From Saccopteryx bilineata (lineage: Eukaryota; Chordata; Mammalia; Chiroptera; Emballonuridae), in contig NC_089493.1 of the NCBI RefSeq assembly GCF_036850765.1, positions 270,228,534 to 270,292,533 of the forward strand: a DNA stretch of 64,000 nt, read 5' to 3'. This document shows, one piece after another, positions 1 through 11,469 of this stretch (within the stretch, counting starts at the first letter, position 1; every line of letters begins with the position of its first letter). Position numbers and translations under genes: made by a program. The notes under the pieces are model-generated. The model searched no databases, had not been told where the DNA came from, and worked only from the letters and a program-made list of their open reading frames with translations.

Positions 1-168
1 GCAGTAGATTAAGTAGCGTCATTTAAATATGGGCAGTTTATCCTTGTCAGTTATATCTCAGTGAAGCCATGGGATAAAGCCATGGAAGACGAGCGGGCAG
101 TGTAGAGACACGACCTATGGCTCACTGGTGCTGGGGAAGTTTTCTCTTTCCTCAGGAAGTTCTCTTTT

Positions 169-560
169 TTTCTTTTCTTTTCTTTTTTTTTTCTTTTTGC
201 ATTTTTCTGAAGCTGGAAACAGGGAGAGACAGTCAGACAGACTCCCGCATGCGCCCGACCGGGATCCACCCGGCATGCCCACCAGGGGGCGACGCTCTGC
301 CCCTCCGGGGCATCGCCCTGTTGCGACCAGAGCCACTCTAGTGCCTGGGGCAGAGGCCAAGGAACCATCCCCAGCGCCCGGGCCATCTTTGCTCCAATGG
401 AGCCTTGGCTGCAGGAGGGGAAGAGAGAGACAGAGAGGAAGGAGAGGGGGAGGGGTGGAGAGGCAGATGGGCGCCTCTCCTGTGTGCCCTGGTCGGGAAT
501 CGAACCCAGGACCTCTGCACACCAGGCTGACGCTCTACCATTGAGCCAACCGGCCAGGGC
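169..560 (-). repeat. Long tRNA-derived bat SINE (Rhin-1-like), copy 1
   Basis: The copy is antisense: a T-rich tail, then the body, then the tRNA-like head ending in GGCCAGGGC. On the minus strand the head carries an A-box-like TGGCTCAATGG and a B-box-like GGTTCGATTCC, the internal RNA polymerase III promoter parts. A perfect 16-base target-site duplication flanks it (153-168 and 561-576). The body includes a tandem pair of CCACCAGGGGGCG-like motifs in related copies. Assignment to Rhin-1 is from memory of bat SINE families. Confidence 0.85.
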
Positions 561-656
561 CAGGAAGTTCTCTTTTAAGGACCATTTGGGAAGACTTGTG
601 AGACTACATTTTACCTTCACATTGGGACAAATGGGTATTTTCAGAAAACTCTGGGT

Positions 657-785
657 GATGGGCACTCAACACAGTCCGCAGTACTGATGCTAGAGAGACA
701 TTGAGCTGAAACCTATGTATTCTTATTGACCAATGGGACCCCATTAAATTCAGTTTCTAAATAAGTAAAAATAAAATAAAGTACA
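657..785 (+). repeat. L1 3' end fragment
   Basis: The segment resembles the end of bat L1 3' UTRs: a motif like 'ctgaaacctat', a T-rich stretch, a diverged 'caatgtcacccca' block, then 'attcaatttctaaataa' and an A-rich tail. It is a short degraded 5'-truncated piece without coding sequence. Confidence 0.55.
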
Positions 786-790
786 AAGAC

Positions 791-1689
791 AGAAAGAAAA
801 GGCAAGCCAGCCGTTCCGCTCCATCCCTCTTCCTTTCTCACATCCGAACCCCTAGGAGGCGGCCTTCTCTGCTGTGTTTGGGGGAAACAAAAGTAGCAGA
901 GCCCTTCAGGAAAAGGCGTCCGCTCCTCTCTGACCACGCCTTCTCCCGCCCGCTGTCACGGTGTCCGCATCCGGAGAGGTTCTCCAAGGGAGAAATGAAA
1001 ATTGCTCCAACGTGTTGGCAGCCCGAAAGGGTACAGGCATTTTTGACACAAAGGGATGTTTGTTTTCCTTGCATTTTAACTCATAATTTTTGACACAGTG
1101 GGGAACTCCAGCATGGCTGCCATTTAAAATGTTACAATGCCATGGTGTTCTGATTGCCTCTGTTACGGGGGTATTGTGACTGAAGGCCAGGAGACAAAGC
1201 AAACGAGGCCAAAGGCAGTGCCTGCTGCTGGTACCGGCCGTTTCTCTGCGTTTGAATATGTCTTTTCTCCGGCCTGATGAGGAGTCACTCAGGGAGACTG
1301 GAGCTGGAAGCTGTACAACCTCTCTCTATTCAGTCCCCTTGATTTTAATCAGAAATCCACAATTATTCTTTTCCTCCAAATAGAGAAACTCAATCCCCAT
1401 TTTAAATTCAATTATTGTAATTGCAGCGTTCAGAAAAATAGCACATTCATTTTCTAATAAGAGATTGTGGATACCAAATTACTGCATATAGTATGTCAAA
1501 ACAGCGAACTCGAGACTGGCAGGCCAGTGGGTGTTTTTATGTTGGCAATTTGTATTTTCTTGCAGACAATTTAGAGTAATCCTACCCTTCCTTGTTTATG
1601 ATATAGAAGACTGGGTTTTTCAAGCCATCCTAAAGTAAAGACTGTTGTTAGGCGCAATTTAATGTAAAATCCCAGTCAGGAATATGATG
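791..1689. other. Intronic DNA without a recognised repeat
   Basis: No exon or transposon is recognisable. The part at about 1320-1500 is AT-rich, with several ATTA-type homeodomain-like words and no repeat-like decay pattern, so it may be conserved. That is only an impression from composition. Confidence 0.4.
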
Positions 1690-1920
1690 GATTCTAAGAG
1701 GGGCAATAATGAAGAACCTATTGTGGTGATTGTGGGGGGCGGGGGGGGAGGGGATGAATGGTGATGGAGGGAGACTGGGCATGGGGTGGTGAACACGCAA
1801 TGCAGTGTACAGATGTACAGATGATGTGTTGTAGAATTCTATACCTGAGGCTATAAAGTTTTGTTAATCAGTGTCACCCCAATAAATTAAATAAAAAGGA
1901 AAAAAAGAAAATAAACAAAA
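1690..1920 (+). repeat. L1 3' UTR end, sense
   Basis: A G-rich tract is followed by the typical bat L1 3' end: 'gatgatgtgttgtagaattctatacc', the diverged 'cctgaggctat' block, 'caccccaataaatt' and an A-rich tail. About 230 bases remain, so the copy is strongly 5'-truncated and non-coding. Confidence 0.7.
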
Positions 1921-2655
1921 AGGAATCAGTCTGGCGTGTCTTTGGAGCCTCTTGAACCACCTTCTGACATTTGTGAATCAGTCTCTCTCAGGCCACATTT
2001 CTATGCCGTCAGCTGTGCTTTCCACTGTCTTGCATTCTAAAAACAAAACAAAAAATCTGGGTGGTGGGAAGCTGATAATGTGACCATTATGTTTCAGCAA
2101 TATGAGAACACCGTTTTCCCTTTTCCTATTCAATGTTAGTTGCTTTTGTTGGCTCAAGGGTGAGTCGGAGGTAAAAAGAAATATATTTGGATTTTGATTT
2201 TCCTGATTTTCTTAAACAGTATCTTTACAATTGGATTTCTTCAAGTGTATGCTGTTATTGTCTTAAAATTTACTTTTCCCTTGAAGTTACCTCCACGGAT
2301 TTCTCACGGACACATTGACACACCCGCCACACTCAAAACTCCTCTCGTCCACGTGGGTCATCACTGTGGAGTTCTTGATCTCAGTGAAACACGTTCCATG
2401 ACCCCTTCCCTCACATACCCTGCTAATCTAATTTATAAATTCATTCTTTCATATATATATTTCATATATATTTATTAAACACTGACCAGATGCCAGGTTT
2501 AGGAGGGACAGGTTCTCAGCAAACTCTGAGATGTATTTGGGGAAACTGGCCACAGTGTAGAAGATGCTGGGAACCCACAGCTGAGATACAGCCAGAAAAG
2601 CCAGAGCGAGCACCCATACGTATGAAAGAGGGAACAGATGTGCCCGGGTCCCTGA
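1921..2655. other. Intronic DNA, no gene seen
   Basis: No exon is supported. A short TATA-repeat tract lies near 2449-2473. Open frames here are short and lack splice or codon-use support. Confidence 0.4.
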
Positions 2656-2765
2656 GGATAGAAGTGGTTGAATTGTTGAGTGCCTACTGAGTGCCAAGCA
2701 CTGTAGTTATATTCTCTCAACTAATCCCCAGTTTTCCAGTTGCCAAAGCTAATGCTCTAAAAAGT
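2656..2765 (-). repeat. MIR SINE fragment
   Basis: It contains the MIR-type sentence 'gagtgcctactgagtgccaa' followed by 'gcactg' and 'ctctcaactaatcc', the reverse complement of the 3' half of MIR. This is an ancient, pan-mammalian repeat. Confidence 0.6.
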
Positions 2766-3476
2766 TTAATCTCTTCCCAAGATTACTCTGGTGGTTCATT
2801 TTGTTAGGTCAATCCCTAAATAGATCTTGCATATTAAAAAAAAAAGTGTGCACAGAGTTATCCAAGTAGCTTTTTATTCTGATTAGTCAGACTCTCTGAA
2901 CAAACTTCAAAATGGCTGGCTTCTTAGTTGTACCCATAATCACTTGATGTTTTTAATACTCATCTTGTCTGTCTATTTATCTTGCAAATCTGAATTTGAG
3001 TGAACATCGTACACTAATGTCAAAGCCCATATCAGTATTGCACAATGCATAACCTAAAAGTTTAGACCCCAGATCTTAAATTTATGCATTTTACTTTAGT
3101 TCCTGTACATAGGTTACTGACTACTATTTGGCTGAAGCATAAATCCAAATTATATCCACCAAAAAGTTTTGCATCAGGAACCTAAAAGAATGCTTAGAAA
3201 ATTGAATTCTTAAGTACCTTGCCTAGATGGTATTTGATCAGTGAAATAAAACCATTTGTTAACAAGAAGATTCCTATTGTTATCTTAGTTGAGAGGAAAT
3301 GATAGTTTGTTTCTGCTTTTGTATAGCATAGTGTCAAATCTCCAGACATCTCCCAAGCAGAAATCCTTGCAGATTATTATTTCACCTCTGGGAATAAAAT
3401 GACAAAAAAACAAACAAAAAAACCCAAGATTTAAATAACTCTTAGGTTTACCTCATTTCTAAGTGTGACATAACAT
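2766..3476. other. AT-rich intronic DNA
   Basis: No exon, RNA gene or transposon could be recognised in this AT-rich stretch. Short A runs occur near 2837-2847 and 3402-3421. Confidence 0.35.
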
Positions 3477-3740
3477 ACCGTATTTCCCCATGTATAAGAT
3501 GCTCCCGTGTATAAGACGCACATTAATTTGGGGGCCCAAAATTTGAAAAAAAAAAGTACTACATAAAGTTATTGAACTCAAGTTTTATTCATCATAAAAT
3601 TCATACAACTCCTCATCTGCATGAAAAAGCAGGAAATGCGAGTAAAAACAAAATCTACAACCACTGTATAAGATGCATGCAGTTTTTAAATCCCAAATTT
3701 TTCAAAAATGGTGCATCTTCTACTTGGGGAAATGTGGTAT
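3477..3740. mobile_element. Mariner-like MITE with TA target site
   Basis: The left end TACCGTATTTCCCCATGTAT and the right end, read on the other strand, TACCACATTTCCCCAAGTAG form imperfect terminal inverted repeats of about 27 bases. Both sit on a TA dinucleotide, the target site of Tc1/mariner elements. The interior of about 260 bases holds 'taagacgcac' blocks and no transposase, so it is non-autonomous. The exact family is not certain. Confidence 0.68.
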
Positions 3741-3790
3741 CTCTTATCAAAGAGTTGGAAGAAATAAAGCTATGAGTCTTTTATTTTTTT

Positions 3791-4187
3791 TTATTTTTAT
3801 TTTTTGTATTTTTCTGAAGCTGGAAACAGGGAGAGACAGTCAGACAGACTCCCGCATGCGCCCGACCGGGATCCACCCGGCACGCCCACCAGGGGCGATG
3901 CTCTGCCCACCAGGGGGCGATGCTCTGCCTCTCCGGGGCGTGGCTCTGCCAGGACCAGAGCCACTCTAGCGCCTGGGGCAGAGGCCAAGGAGCCATCCCC
4001 AGTGCCCAGGCCATCTTTGCTCCAATGGAGCCTTGGCTGCAGGAGGGGAAGAGAGAGACAGAGAGGAAGGAGGGGGGGGTGGAGAAGCAAATGGGCGCTT
4101 CTCCTATGTGCCCTGGCCGGGAATCGAACCTGGGTCCCCCGCACACCAGGCCGGCGCTCTACCACCGAGCCAACCGGCCAGGGCCCA
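3791..4187 (-). repeat. Long tRNA-derived bat SINE (Rhin-1-like), copy 2
   Basis: This antisense copy has the same body as the element at 169-560. A TCTTTTATTTTTT target-site duplication flanks it at 3777-3789 and 4188-4200. It landed about 50 bases beyond the mariner-like MITE. Confidence 0.85.
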
Positions 4188-4209
4188 TCTTTTATTTTTT
4201 TCTGGCTGC

Positions 4210-4360
4210 TTTCACACGGTTGAACTTACTTAATTCTCAGAAAAGTCCTGTGATCATGTGTCACCCTCATTTCCAGCTGAAGAAAACATGTAGGCTCTAA
4301 GATGTAAGTACCTTTCCCAACATGGCACAGCTTCTAAGTGAAGAGTGTGAACCTGGGTCA
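4210..4360 (-). repeat. MIR SINE fragment
   Basis: Diverged reverse-complement MIR: 'cttaattctcagaaaagtcc', a 'cctcatttccagctgaagaaa' block, then 'agtacctttcccaac' and 'cacagcttctaagtg'. Ancient and non-coding. Confidence 0.55.
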
Positions 4361-5664
4361 GCCACAGACTGAGCCAGCACATCCCTGAGCCAGGCACCGT
4401 GCTGGGTCCTGCGCTGGCGGGAGAGCCCTCTGGGCGGGACCCAACATGGGGCAGATGGCCGCCTTCACTGCTGCTCCCGATCATCGCTACCTCTTTGCAG
4501 TTTCAGCGGGACTCTACCCTTCGCCAGGCAGTCAGTCAACAGGGTGTTTTTCTCAAGTAGTTTCTTTGTATAGTGCGTTAGAGGGATTGAGGGGCTATAT
4601 TGTACCTGCTGGGGACATGAACTTGCACATGAACAGAACTGGGTTCAAGTACCGCCTCTGCCGTTGGAAGCCTGGACTTCTTAATGGCGGAGGGGTTTGT
4701 CACACTCCCCTCCCAGGCTGTTGTTGTCAGGACATCAGGCAGTGACAGATCGCTGCTGGCTGGCATCTGCAAGGGAAGTGCTCTGAGGTAGCTCCTATGG
4801 AGACCTTCTCCCCAGAGAGGCCCAGGCTTCGGTGGAGCACAGGGAAGGAACCGGGCTTTTCAACACAGACCGGCTCAGAGCTGCCCTGCCTTCTGGATCC
4901 ACCCCTCTCTCCCTTGGCCTGAGGTAGACATGGTTCCCTTGGCAGGGACCTGAATCAGGGCGCTGCTCAGCAGGCGCTGCGCTCAGTGCCTCCCAGCCTT
5001 AGGGGCTGGAGGGAGGGATGGTTTGCAGCAGCTTCATTACCTGGGGAAAAAGAACTCAGAGTTACAGGGGCTTGAAGAAAGATGCTTTTACTTTGAGTGT
5101 TGGAGAAAATAGAACAATTACCTGTTGAAGGCAAAGTGGATGAAAAACACCTCTGTTCATACTCTCCTGATCATTTAATCTGTTCAGATTCATTCTGCCT
5201 TTCTGAAGCTGATTCAAGCCAAACTGTCTGTTCCTCCTGGCTGCACCGTTTCTTCCCCAGGTGGGGCAGGGCACATGGCAGTCGCCTGAGCTTCCCAGCT
5301 AATGACAGACGTTTCCTACTCCAAGGGGAGACTCCTCTAAGGGCTTGAGCTTCACGCACAGTATCAGAAATCTGAGATGAAGAGGATGGAGGTAGAAGCC
5401 ATGAGTCATCCAGTCATTACTGGGCATCTTTTAGGGTCCGGAAACCGCACTGGGCCCTGTGATGGTTCCAGGGACAACCAGCTGCTCTTTGGAGCAGCTC
5501 AGCATCTGCGGGGGGGGGGTGGGGGGGGGACAGGACTTGTATATGTAGGATCCGTGAAGACTTGTCTTCTGTCTAAACTAGATTTTCAGCACCTGGTTCA
5601 GCTACTTAAAAAACAAAATCAGAAACCCAAGATACTTTGTTGAAGAATGAATGAAAGAATGAAC
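4361..5664. other. Intronic DNA with a poly-G tract
   Basis: No exon or clear transposon is seen. A G run interrupted by one T lies at about 5511-5529. The open frames are unremarkable. Confidence 0.4.
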
Positions 5665-5890
5665 GAATGATTTCTAACATTTCCTGAGGGCTTTCTATGT
5701 CAGGCACTGTTCTATACCTCTTTGTGTAAATTATATGTATGTATGTATGTATTATTATATGTACTTATTAACTCAGTGAATGCTCTCAACAACCTGGGAG
5801 GTAAATCTGTCAATAGCCCATTTGATAGATAATGAAAACGACACACAGAGAGAGGTTAAGATACTTGCCAGAGGTCCCACAGCTCCTGTG
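5665..5890 (-). repeat. MIR SINE with an internal (TATG)n tract
   Basis: A long reverse-complement MIR: 'ctatgtcaggcactgttcta', then 'caacaacctgggaggtaaat', 'gatagataatgaaaacgaca', 'gagaggttaagatacttgcc' and 'ggtcccacagctc'. A small TATG microsatellite (5734-5751) interrupts it. Confidence 0.75.
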
Positions 5891-7335
5891 TGGTGGGGTC
5901 GGGATGTGACTTTCAGCTCCCTCTCCTTCCCTTACACCCAGACCCGCTCGGCCCCGGCCTGTGTGCTCTGGCTGCCTCTCTCTGGGCCCCGCCAGGCCTC
6001 TCATTTGTAGTTTCTCTTACCGAGCACATTTCTAAACGAGGACAGTGGCTCCGCTTTAAGGACATACAAATGGCTTGCCCTCACCTGTCAAGCATGATCC
6101 TTGTATTTTACCAGGCCCATTATGAACGCAATCTTTCTGTCGAAAATTTGCATACCTCCTTTCTTGAAAAGTAATGACAGCAATTTCTTTCCCTCCGCTC
6201 CCTTTCTGAGTGTCTCATTTAACGGCACCTGTGAAACCGACAGGCGCAGAGATGAGAAGTGAAAGAGAGCAGTTGATTAAATCATCATCAAGTCGGGCCT
6301 CAGAAAGTCAATTCTGCTTGCCGTCTGCAATGATATCCTTTTATCTTAAAGTAATGAGCTATGGCACTTTTGCATCGGGTAATGCGATAAGTTCTATTAG
6401 CATGTTCCATTTGCCTCACAAGCAAGGGCAAGTCATTTTAGCTAGCTCATATCATTGCAATCAAAGCAATTGGCTTCCCAGGCAGAGAAGAAAGGGAAAA
6501 GGCTCAGGGTGATTTCTATGGATCACAACACAGCGGAAAAAATAGACTCTTGTATTATTTTAACCCGTAACATACTTTTCCTTCTTACTCATCAGCAAAT
6601 TTGGGTTTTATTAGCTCACACAGGACTCTGAAGGAACCCAGCTTTAGTTGATGCAAACCTAGGGGACTCCAGCCCCACCCAGAGAAACAAGCAACGCTGA
6701 TCAGGAAAGGAAAAAGCGTGCCATTCCAGGGTCACCTAGAATGCCACCGAAGAACACAGAAGACTGGCTCTTCCTGCTAAATAACACTGTGGTCTCATAA
6801 TATATTCTTGCTTCATGCCATCTTCAAAGTCATTTGTAATAGGTCCCCAGGCAGGTGTGGATTAATGCTATTGATGACTTGGAATCAGTAAATCAATGAC
6901 AAAGAGGCAAAGGATCTGGTGCTTAAGCTTAAAAGAGATCTTTTACAAATCACCCAGCCCCAGACTGAGTTTTGCCTTTGGACAAGAAATTCATTTTTCT
7001 CATTTTGCCAACCACCGAGGCTTGTGGGCTCTGGGTTTTAAGTAAATTTCATCTTTGGGGTTTATGTGTGTTTATACTTGGCAAAATATGACTTCCTTTC
7101 TTCTGAGGGGGGGGAAAAATGCTGAACTCTCCAAAAATTTATGAAATAGCCACTTCTTTTTCTACTTCCAAAAACACAACGATATTTTAATGAGCTAAGT
7201 GGAAATTTACAGCATACAGATTGTGTTATGAAACACACCTGGATTTCAGTGACAAGAAAATATTGAAAATTAATTTGTGAGCTTTAGAATGTCAGGTTTG
7301 AACAAAATGATTTATTTAGCAATATATTTACACTT
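5891..7335. other. Intronic DNA including a candidate conserved element
   Basis: No exon is recognised. The part at about 6020-6500 has the look of a conserved noncoding element: mixed composition, no repeat signature and many short transcription-factor-like words (GATAAG, TGATTAAAT, CAATTG). Conservation cannot be measured from this sequence alone. Confidence 0.35.
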
Positions 7336-7400
7336 ATAATGAATGGCCAGAGTGAACCTAGCACATAGTAGGCATTTTAAAATTATTTATTGAATGGAGT
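7336..7400 (+). repeat. MIR 3' end fragment
   Basis: The phrase 'cctagcacatagtaggcatt' followed by 'ttattgaatgga' matches the 3' end of MIR/L2-type repeats in sense orientation. Confidence 0.5.
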
Positions 7401-7427
7401 TGCGTGATCATCTAAGAGACCCTAGAG

Positions 7428-7776
7428 CAGGGGTAGTCAACGTTTTTATACCTACCACCACTTCTGTATCTCTGTTAGTAGTAAAATTTTCTAACCACCC
7501 ACTGGTTCCACAGTAATGGTGATTTATAAAGTAGGGAAGTAACTTGACTTTATAAAATTTATAAAGCAGAGTTACAGCAAGTTAAGGCATATAATAATAA
7601 TTACTTACTGAGTACTTTATGTCGGATTTTCGCTGTTTGGCAGAATAAATCTTTATAAAACAACTTACTATAGTTAAATCTATCTTTTTATTTATACTTT
7701 GGTTGCTCCACTACCACCCACCATGAAAGCTGGAATGCCCACTAGTGGGCGGTAGGGACCAGGTTGACTACCACTG
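7428..7776. mobile_element. Non-autonomous hAT transposon, family A copy 1
   Basis: The ends CAGGGGTAGTCAAC and GGTTGACTACCACTG form terminal inverted repeats typical of hAT elements. The 349-base AT-rich interior has no coding capacity. Flanking octamers CCCTAGAG and GTTTAGAG look like a decayed 8-base target-site duplication. A closely related copy lies at 33443-33793. Confidence 0.8.
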
Positions 7777-7784
7777 GTTTAGAG

Positions 7785-8221
7785 GGAGAGTAAGACATGT
7801 TCCCCTATCCCCTCAGACCACATTGGTCATGTGAGGTCTGGCCAGTTCAAGCTGAGAACTTGCAAAACTGCCACATTCTGAGGACTCCCCATGTGGGAAT
7901 GATAGCTCTCCAGTACAGAATTCCAGAAGCTTCTGTACATTTTCTCTCCATTATACCTCAACAACTGCAGATTGGTGGATCTTCTACGATTTTCAAATGT
8001 GCTCATTTTTGTAAGACTGTCAGAAGCTTTATTCTTACCTTTTACTTATTTTTCTTTTCTTAAGCTTCCCTTTGAAGTCTCTTCCTCAGGGAACCTTCCC
8101 TGACCCTCTAAGTCAGGTGGGCCCTCCACTGTCCCTCTCTTCTGAGACCACTCCCATCACTCTCTTGCCCAGTGTCGGTCTCCCCTTCGGCTTCCATGCA
8201 GTGAGAGGGTAGAGAACAGTT
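7785..8221. other. Intronic DNA, no feature recognised
   Basis: The part at 8050-8190 is rich in C/T and could be an old repeat, but I cannot name one. No exon is supported. Confidence 0.35.
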
Positions 8222-8969
8222 TTTCCTTTTCTTAAATTGAATTTATTGGTGTGACATTGATTAATAAAATTATACAGGTTTCAGGTGTACAATTCTATAA
8301 TGCATCATCTGTATATTGTACTGTGTGTCCACCACCCCAAGTCAAGTCTCCCTCCATCACCATTTATTCCTCTTCACCCTCTTCTTCCTCCCCCACCCTC
8401 TTTCCCTCTAGTGATTATCACACTGTTGTCTGTGTCTGTGAGATTTTCTTTTCTTTGCTTAATCTCTTCACCTTTTCACCCAGCCTACCAACCCTTATTT
8501 CCTCTGACAGCTGTCGGTCTCTTCTCTGTGAGTCTGTTTCCATTTTGTTCATCTCTTTCTTTTGTTCCTTAGATACCACATATAAGAGGGCTCATATGGT
8601 ACTTGTGTTTTTCAGACTAGTTTATTTCACTTAACATAATACCCCCTAGGCCCATCCATGCTGTTGCAAAAGGTAAGGTTTCCTTCTTTTTCTACGGCCA
8701 AGTAATATTCCATTGTGTAAATGTACCACAGCTTTTTTCTCCACTCATCTACTGATGGGCACTTGGGCTGTTTCCAGATCTTGGCTACTATAAAAAATGC
8801 TGCAGTGAACATAGGGGTGCAGATATTCTTTCAAATTAGTGATTTGGGTTTCCTTGGATAAATTCCCAGAAATGTAATTGCTGGGTCACAAGGCAGTGAG
8901 TTCCATTTTTAATTTTTTGAAGTAACTTCACACTGCTTTCCACAGTGGCTATATCAACCTTCATCTCAT
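8222..8969 (-). repeat. L1 3' end, antisense
   Basis: Reverse complement of a bat L1 3' end: 'gaatttattggtgtgacatt' and 'aggtttcaggtgtacaattc' at the left edge, then blocks typical of antisense L1 such as 'gtaatattccattgtgtaaa' and 'aattgctgggtcacaaggca'. It is 5'-truncated with no intact ORF2. Confidence 0.85.
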
Positions 8970-8975
8970 CAGTGT

Positions 8976-9136
8976 TTTTAAAAACTCTTTATTGAATTTA
9001 TAGGGGTGACATTGGTTAATAAAATTACATAGGTTTTAGGTATACAATTCTACAGTCCATCATCTGTACATTGTACTGTGTGCTCAGCATCCCAAGTCAA
9101 GTCTAACCTTCATCACCCACTAGTTTTATTCTTATC
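8976..9136 (-). repeat. Second, shorter antisense L1 3' end
   Basis: Immediately after the previous L1 piece the L1 3' signature begins again ('ttattgaatttataggggtg', 'gtacaattctacagtcc'-like blocks). This is therefore a separate truncated L1 insertion in the same orientation. It stops just before the hAT element at 9145. Confidence 0.8.
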
Positions 9137-9144
9137 GTTTAAGC

Positions 9145-9443
9145 CAGTGGTCCCCAACCCCCGGGCTGCAGACCGGTACTGGTCCATGGGCCATTTGGTA
9201 CTGGTCCGCAGAGAAAGAATAAATAACTTAACATTATTTCCATTTTATTTATATTTAAGTCTGAACAATGTTTTATTTTTTAAAAATTACCAGATCCCCT
9301 CTGTTACATCCGTCTAAGACTCACTCTTGACGCTTGTCTCGATCACATGATACATTTATCCGTCCCACCCTAAAGGCCGGTCCATGAAAATATTTTCTGA
9401 CATTAAACCAGCCTGTGGCCCAAAAAATGGTTGAGGACCACTG
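9145..9443. mobile_element. Non-autonomous hAT transposon, family B
   Basis: The ends CAGTGGTCCCCAACC and GGTTGAGGACCACTG are near-perfect terminal inverted repeats. The perfect octamer GTTTAAGC flanks the element at 9137-9144 and 9444-9451, the 8-base duplication made by hAT transposases. The 299-base element has no coding sequence. Confidence 0.88.
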
Positions 9444-9451
9444 GTTTAAGC

Positions 9452-10458
9452 TATTGTTTGGCATACAGATTTTTTGAGGCGGCTTTCATTTTTTTTCTGA
9501 GCGCTGGAATTTGATCAGACATAGTTATTATTGCGACTGAAGGGAAGAGGAACAAATGACATCGTTTTAAAATCAATAGGAATACCTCAAACCACTTCAG
9601 GATTAAACATTTTATTTCTAGGGCCCCAATAGCTTTAAGTTCCACGTGAAGTCCAGAGCCACTGTGAGAGGAAGGGACACAGCGTGACACGAGGGCTCTG
9701 TGGCGTGGTAGCAGGCACGCAGCAGCAGACTTGCTCCATGCAGTCCAGCATGGCTGTCGGGTGTGCATGAACAAGGAACGGGGCGGATGAGACAATGACG
9801 GTGGACATGTTTATAGTCACTGAGCCGCCACCTCACTTCTTCCAGGAAGAAAATAAGTGTCATGTTTTCTGCAGGTGGCTTCTCCTGAAATTGCTTTTAG
9901 GTGAGGGATATCTTTACGGTCTTAGATAAACCACCTGCCCCGAAGGGGAATAGATTTGTTTTGTCTGCAGCCAAGTTCAATCGTACCTAAGGTCAGATGC
10001 TGTGGTTTACAAGTTGGGGTTCTCCCTCCTTTTCCTCTCATTTCCTTTCGGCAGAGAGAAGAATAAAATAACTTTATTCAGTGGTGGTGTGCAGCCCTGA
10101 CATTTTTGGTGGCAATGATAAATGGGTTTGAGATACGAAATAACTGTTCCCGCAAGGTCCATTGAGCAGAATAGAGAGCAATGCCCTCCTCAATGTCATT
10201 GGATGTGATGTATTCAATGATTGCCACTTTCTGCTTAAGAATGCATTCCATCACGGGGTACCCAGAATTCCATCTTGTTCCTTCATTCTGAATGAGGCAG
10301 AGAGGTGTCGCAGACCTTGACTTATTTCAGTTTGAATCAGAGTCTTAAAGCACCGTTGTTGAGATTCCCAAATGGAAATGAGAAGTGCTCGCTTTGAGGA
10401 AATACCATAAAATCATAGTCACATCTTTTCTTAGCCTTTTAATGGAAGATATATTTTT
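9452..10458. other. Intronic DNA, no feature recognised
   Basis: I find no repeat or exon with confidence. Reverse-strand open frames at 9451-9863 overlap one another, lack splice support and resemble no protein I know. Confidence 0.4.
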
Positions 10459-10640
10459 TAAAAAAGTATATTTAAATGTATGATTTATTTTAGAGAGAAA
10501 GAGCAAAAACATTGATTTGTTCTTCTACTTATTTCTGCATTTATTGGTTGATTCTTGTATGTGCTCTGACTGGGGATGGAACCCACAACCTTGGTGTACT
10601 GGGACAGTGCATTAACCAACTGAGTTACCCAGCCAGAGCT
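10459..10640 (-). repeat. Short tRNA-derived SINE (VES-like)
   Basis: Antisense copy: 'gatttattttagagagaaag' at the tail side, then a diverged tRNA-like head ending in 'cccagccagagc'. Similar flanks ATGGAAGATAT (from 10442) and ATGGGAGATAT (from 10642) suggest a target-site duplication. It is more diverged than the long SINEs, so probably older. Confidence 0.7.
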
Positions 10641-10861
10641 GATGGGAGATATTTTCTCCTGGGCCCCAACTGGAGGCTCTGCTGACAGTTTTAACCCTGC
10701 CCAGTATATTCAAATACACATCCCATTATATTAAGCAGTCAAGTTGGTCTGTGTTTCCTGCGGCTTCTTTCTTTGGAATTACTTGTCTTGTAAATCATAG
10801 TTTGCTTGTGCTATGTGGAATCAACCACATGTTGAAGAATTTCAAATAAGAATGAGAAATG

Positions 10862-10935
10862 TATCAGTATGATTGAGCACCTGCTATGTCCCAAGGCCTG
10901 GAAATACTCAGATGAGCAGGGCACTGCCCTTACCT
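10862..10935 (-). repeat. L2/MIR-like fragment
   Basis: The words 'gagcacctgctatgtcccaa' and 'gcagggcactgcccttacc' match the common antisense 3' end of L2-type repeats. Only a short diverged piece remains. Confidence 0.4.
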
Positions 10936-11056
10936 ATGTTAGAGCACTCTCTACTCGGGAAGACTATTGTGGTAAACGGTGGAATACAGTTTGAGATGGG
11001 ATGGAGACAGAACAATTCATTTTAAAAAAAAAGGGATTAGAATTCTAAGAATTCTT

Positions 11057-11457
11057 TTTTTTTTTTTTTTTTTTGTATTTTTCCGAAGCTGGAAACGGGG
11101 AGAGACAGTCAGACAGATTCCCGTATGTGCGACCGGGATCCACCCGGCATGCCCACCAGGGGGCGATGCTCTGCCCACCAAGGGGCGATGCTCTGCCCCT
11201 CCGGGGCGTCGCTCTGTTGCGACTAGAGCCACTCTAGCGCCTGGGGCAGAGGCCAAGGAGCCATCCCCAGCGCCCGGGCCATCTTTGCTCCAATGGAGCC
11301 TCAGCTGCTGGAGGGGAAGAGAGAGACAGAGAGGAAGGAGAGGGGGAGGGGTGGAGAAGCAGATAGGCGCTTCTCCTGTGTGCCCTGGCCGGGAATCGAA
11401 CCCGGGACCTCTTGCACACCAGGCTGACGCTCTACCACTGAGCCAACCGGCCAGGAC
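11057..11457 (-). repeat. Long tRNA-derived bat SINE (Rhin-1-like), copy 3
   Basis: Antisense copy with a pure T tail and a well-preserved tRNA head. A perfect 12-base target-site duplication CTAAGAATTCTT lies at 11045-11056 and 11458-11469. It carries two copies of the CCACCA(G/A)GGGGCGATGC motif, as in several sister copies. Confidence 0.88.
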
Positions 11458-11469
11458 CTAAGAATTCTT

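Noticed and set aside
51..665. Open frames of 120-225 codons in the long SINEs (here and at 3673-4300, 10979-11498, 47295-47972, 57412-57918, 59839-60424)
   Set aside because: The same protein-like strings appear in every SINE copy and derive from tRNA-like and GC-rich body sequence; SINEs are non-coding.
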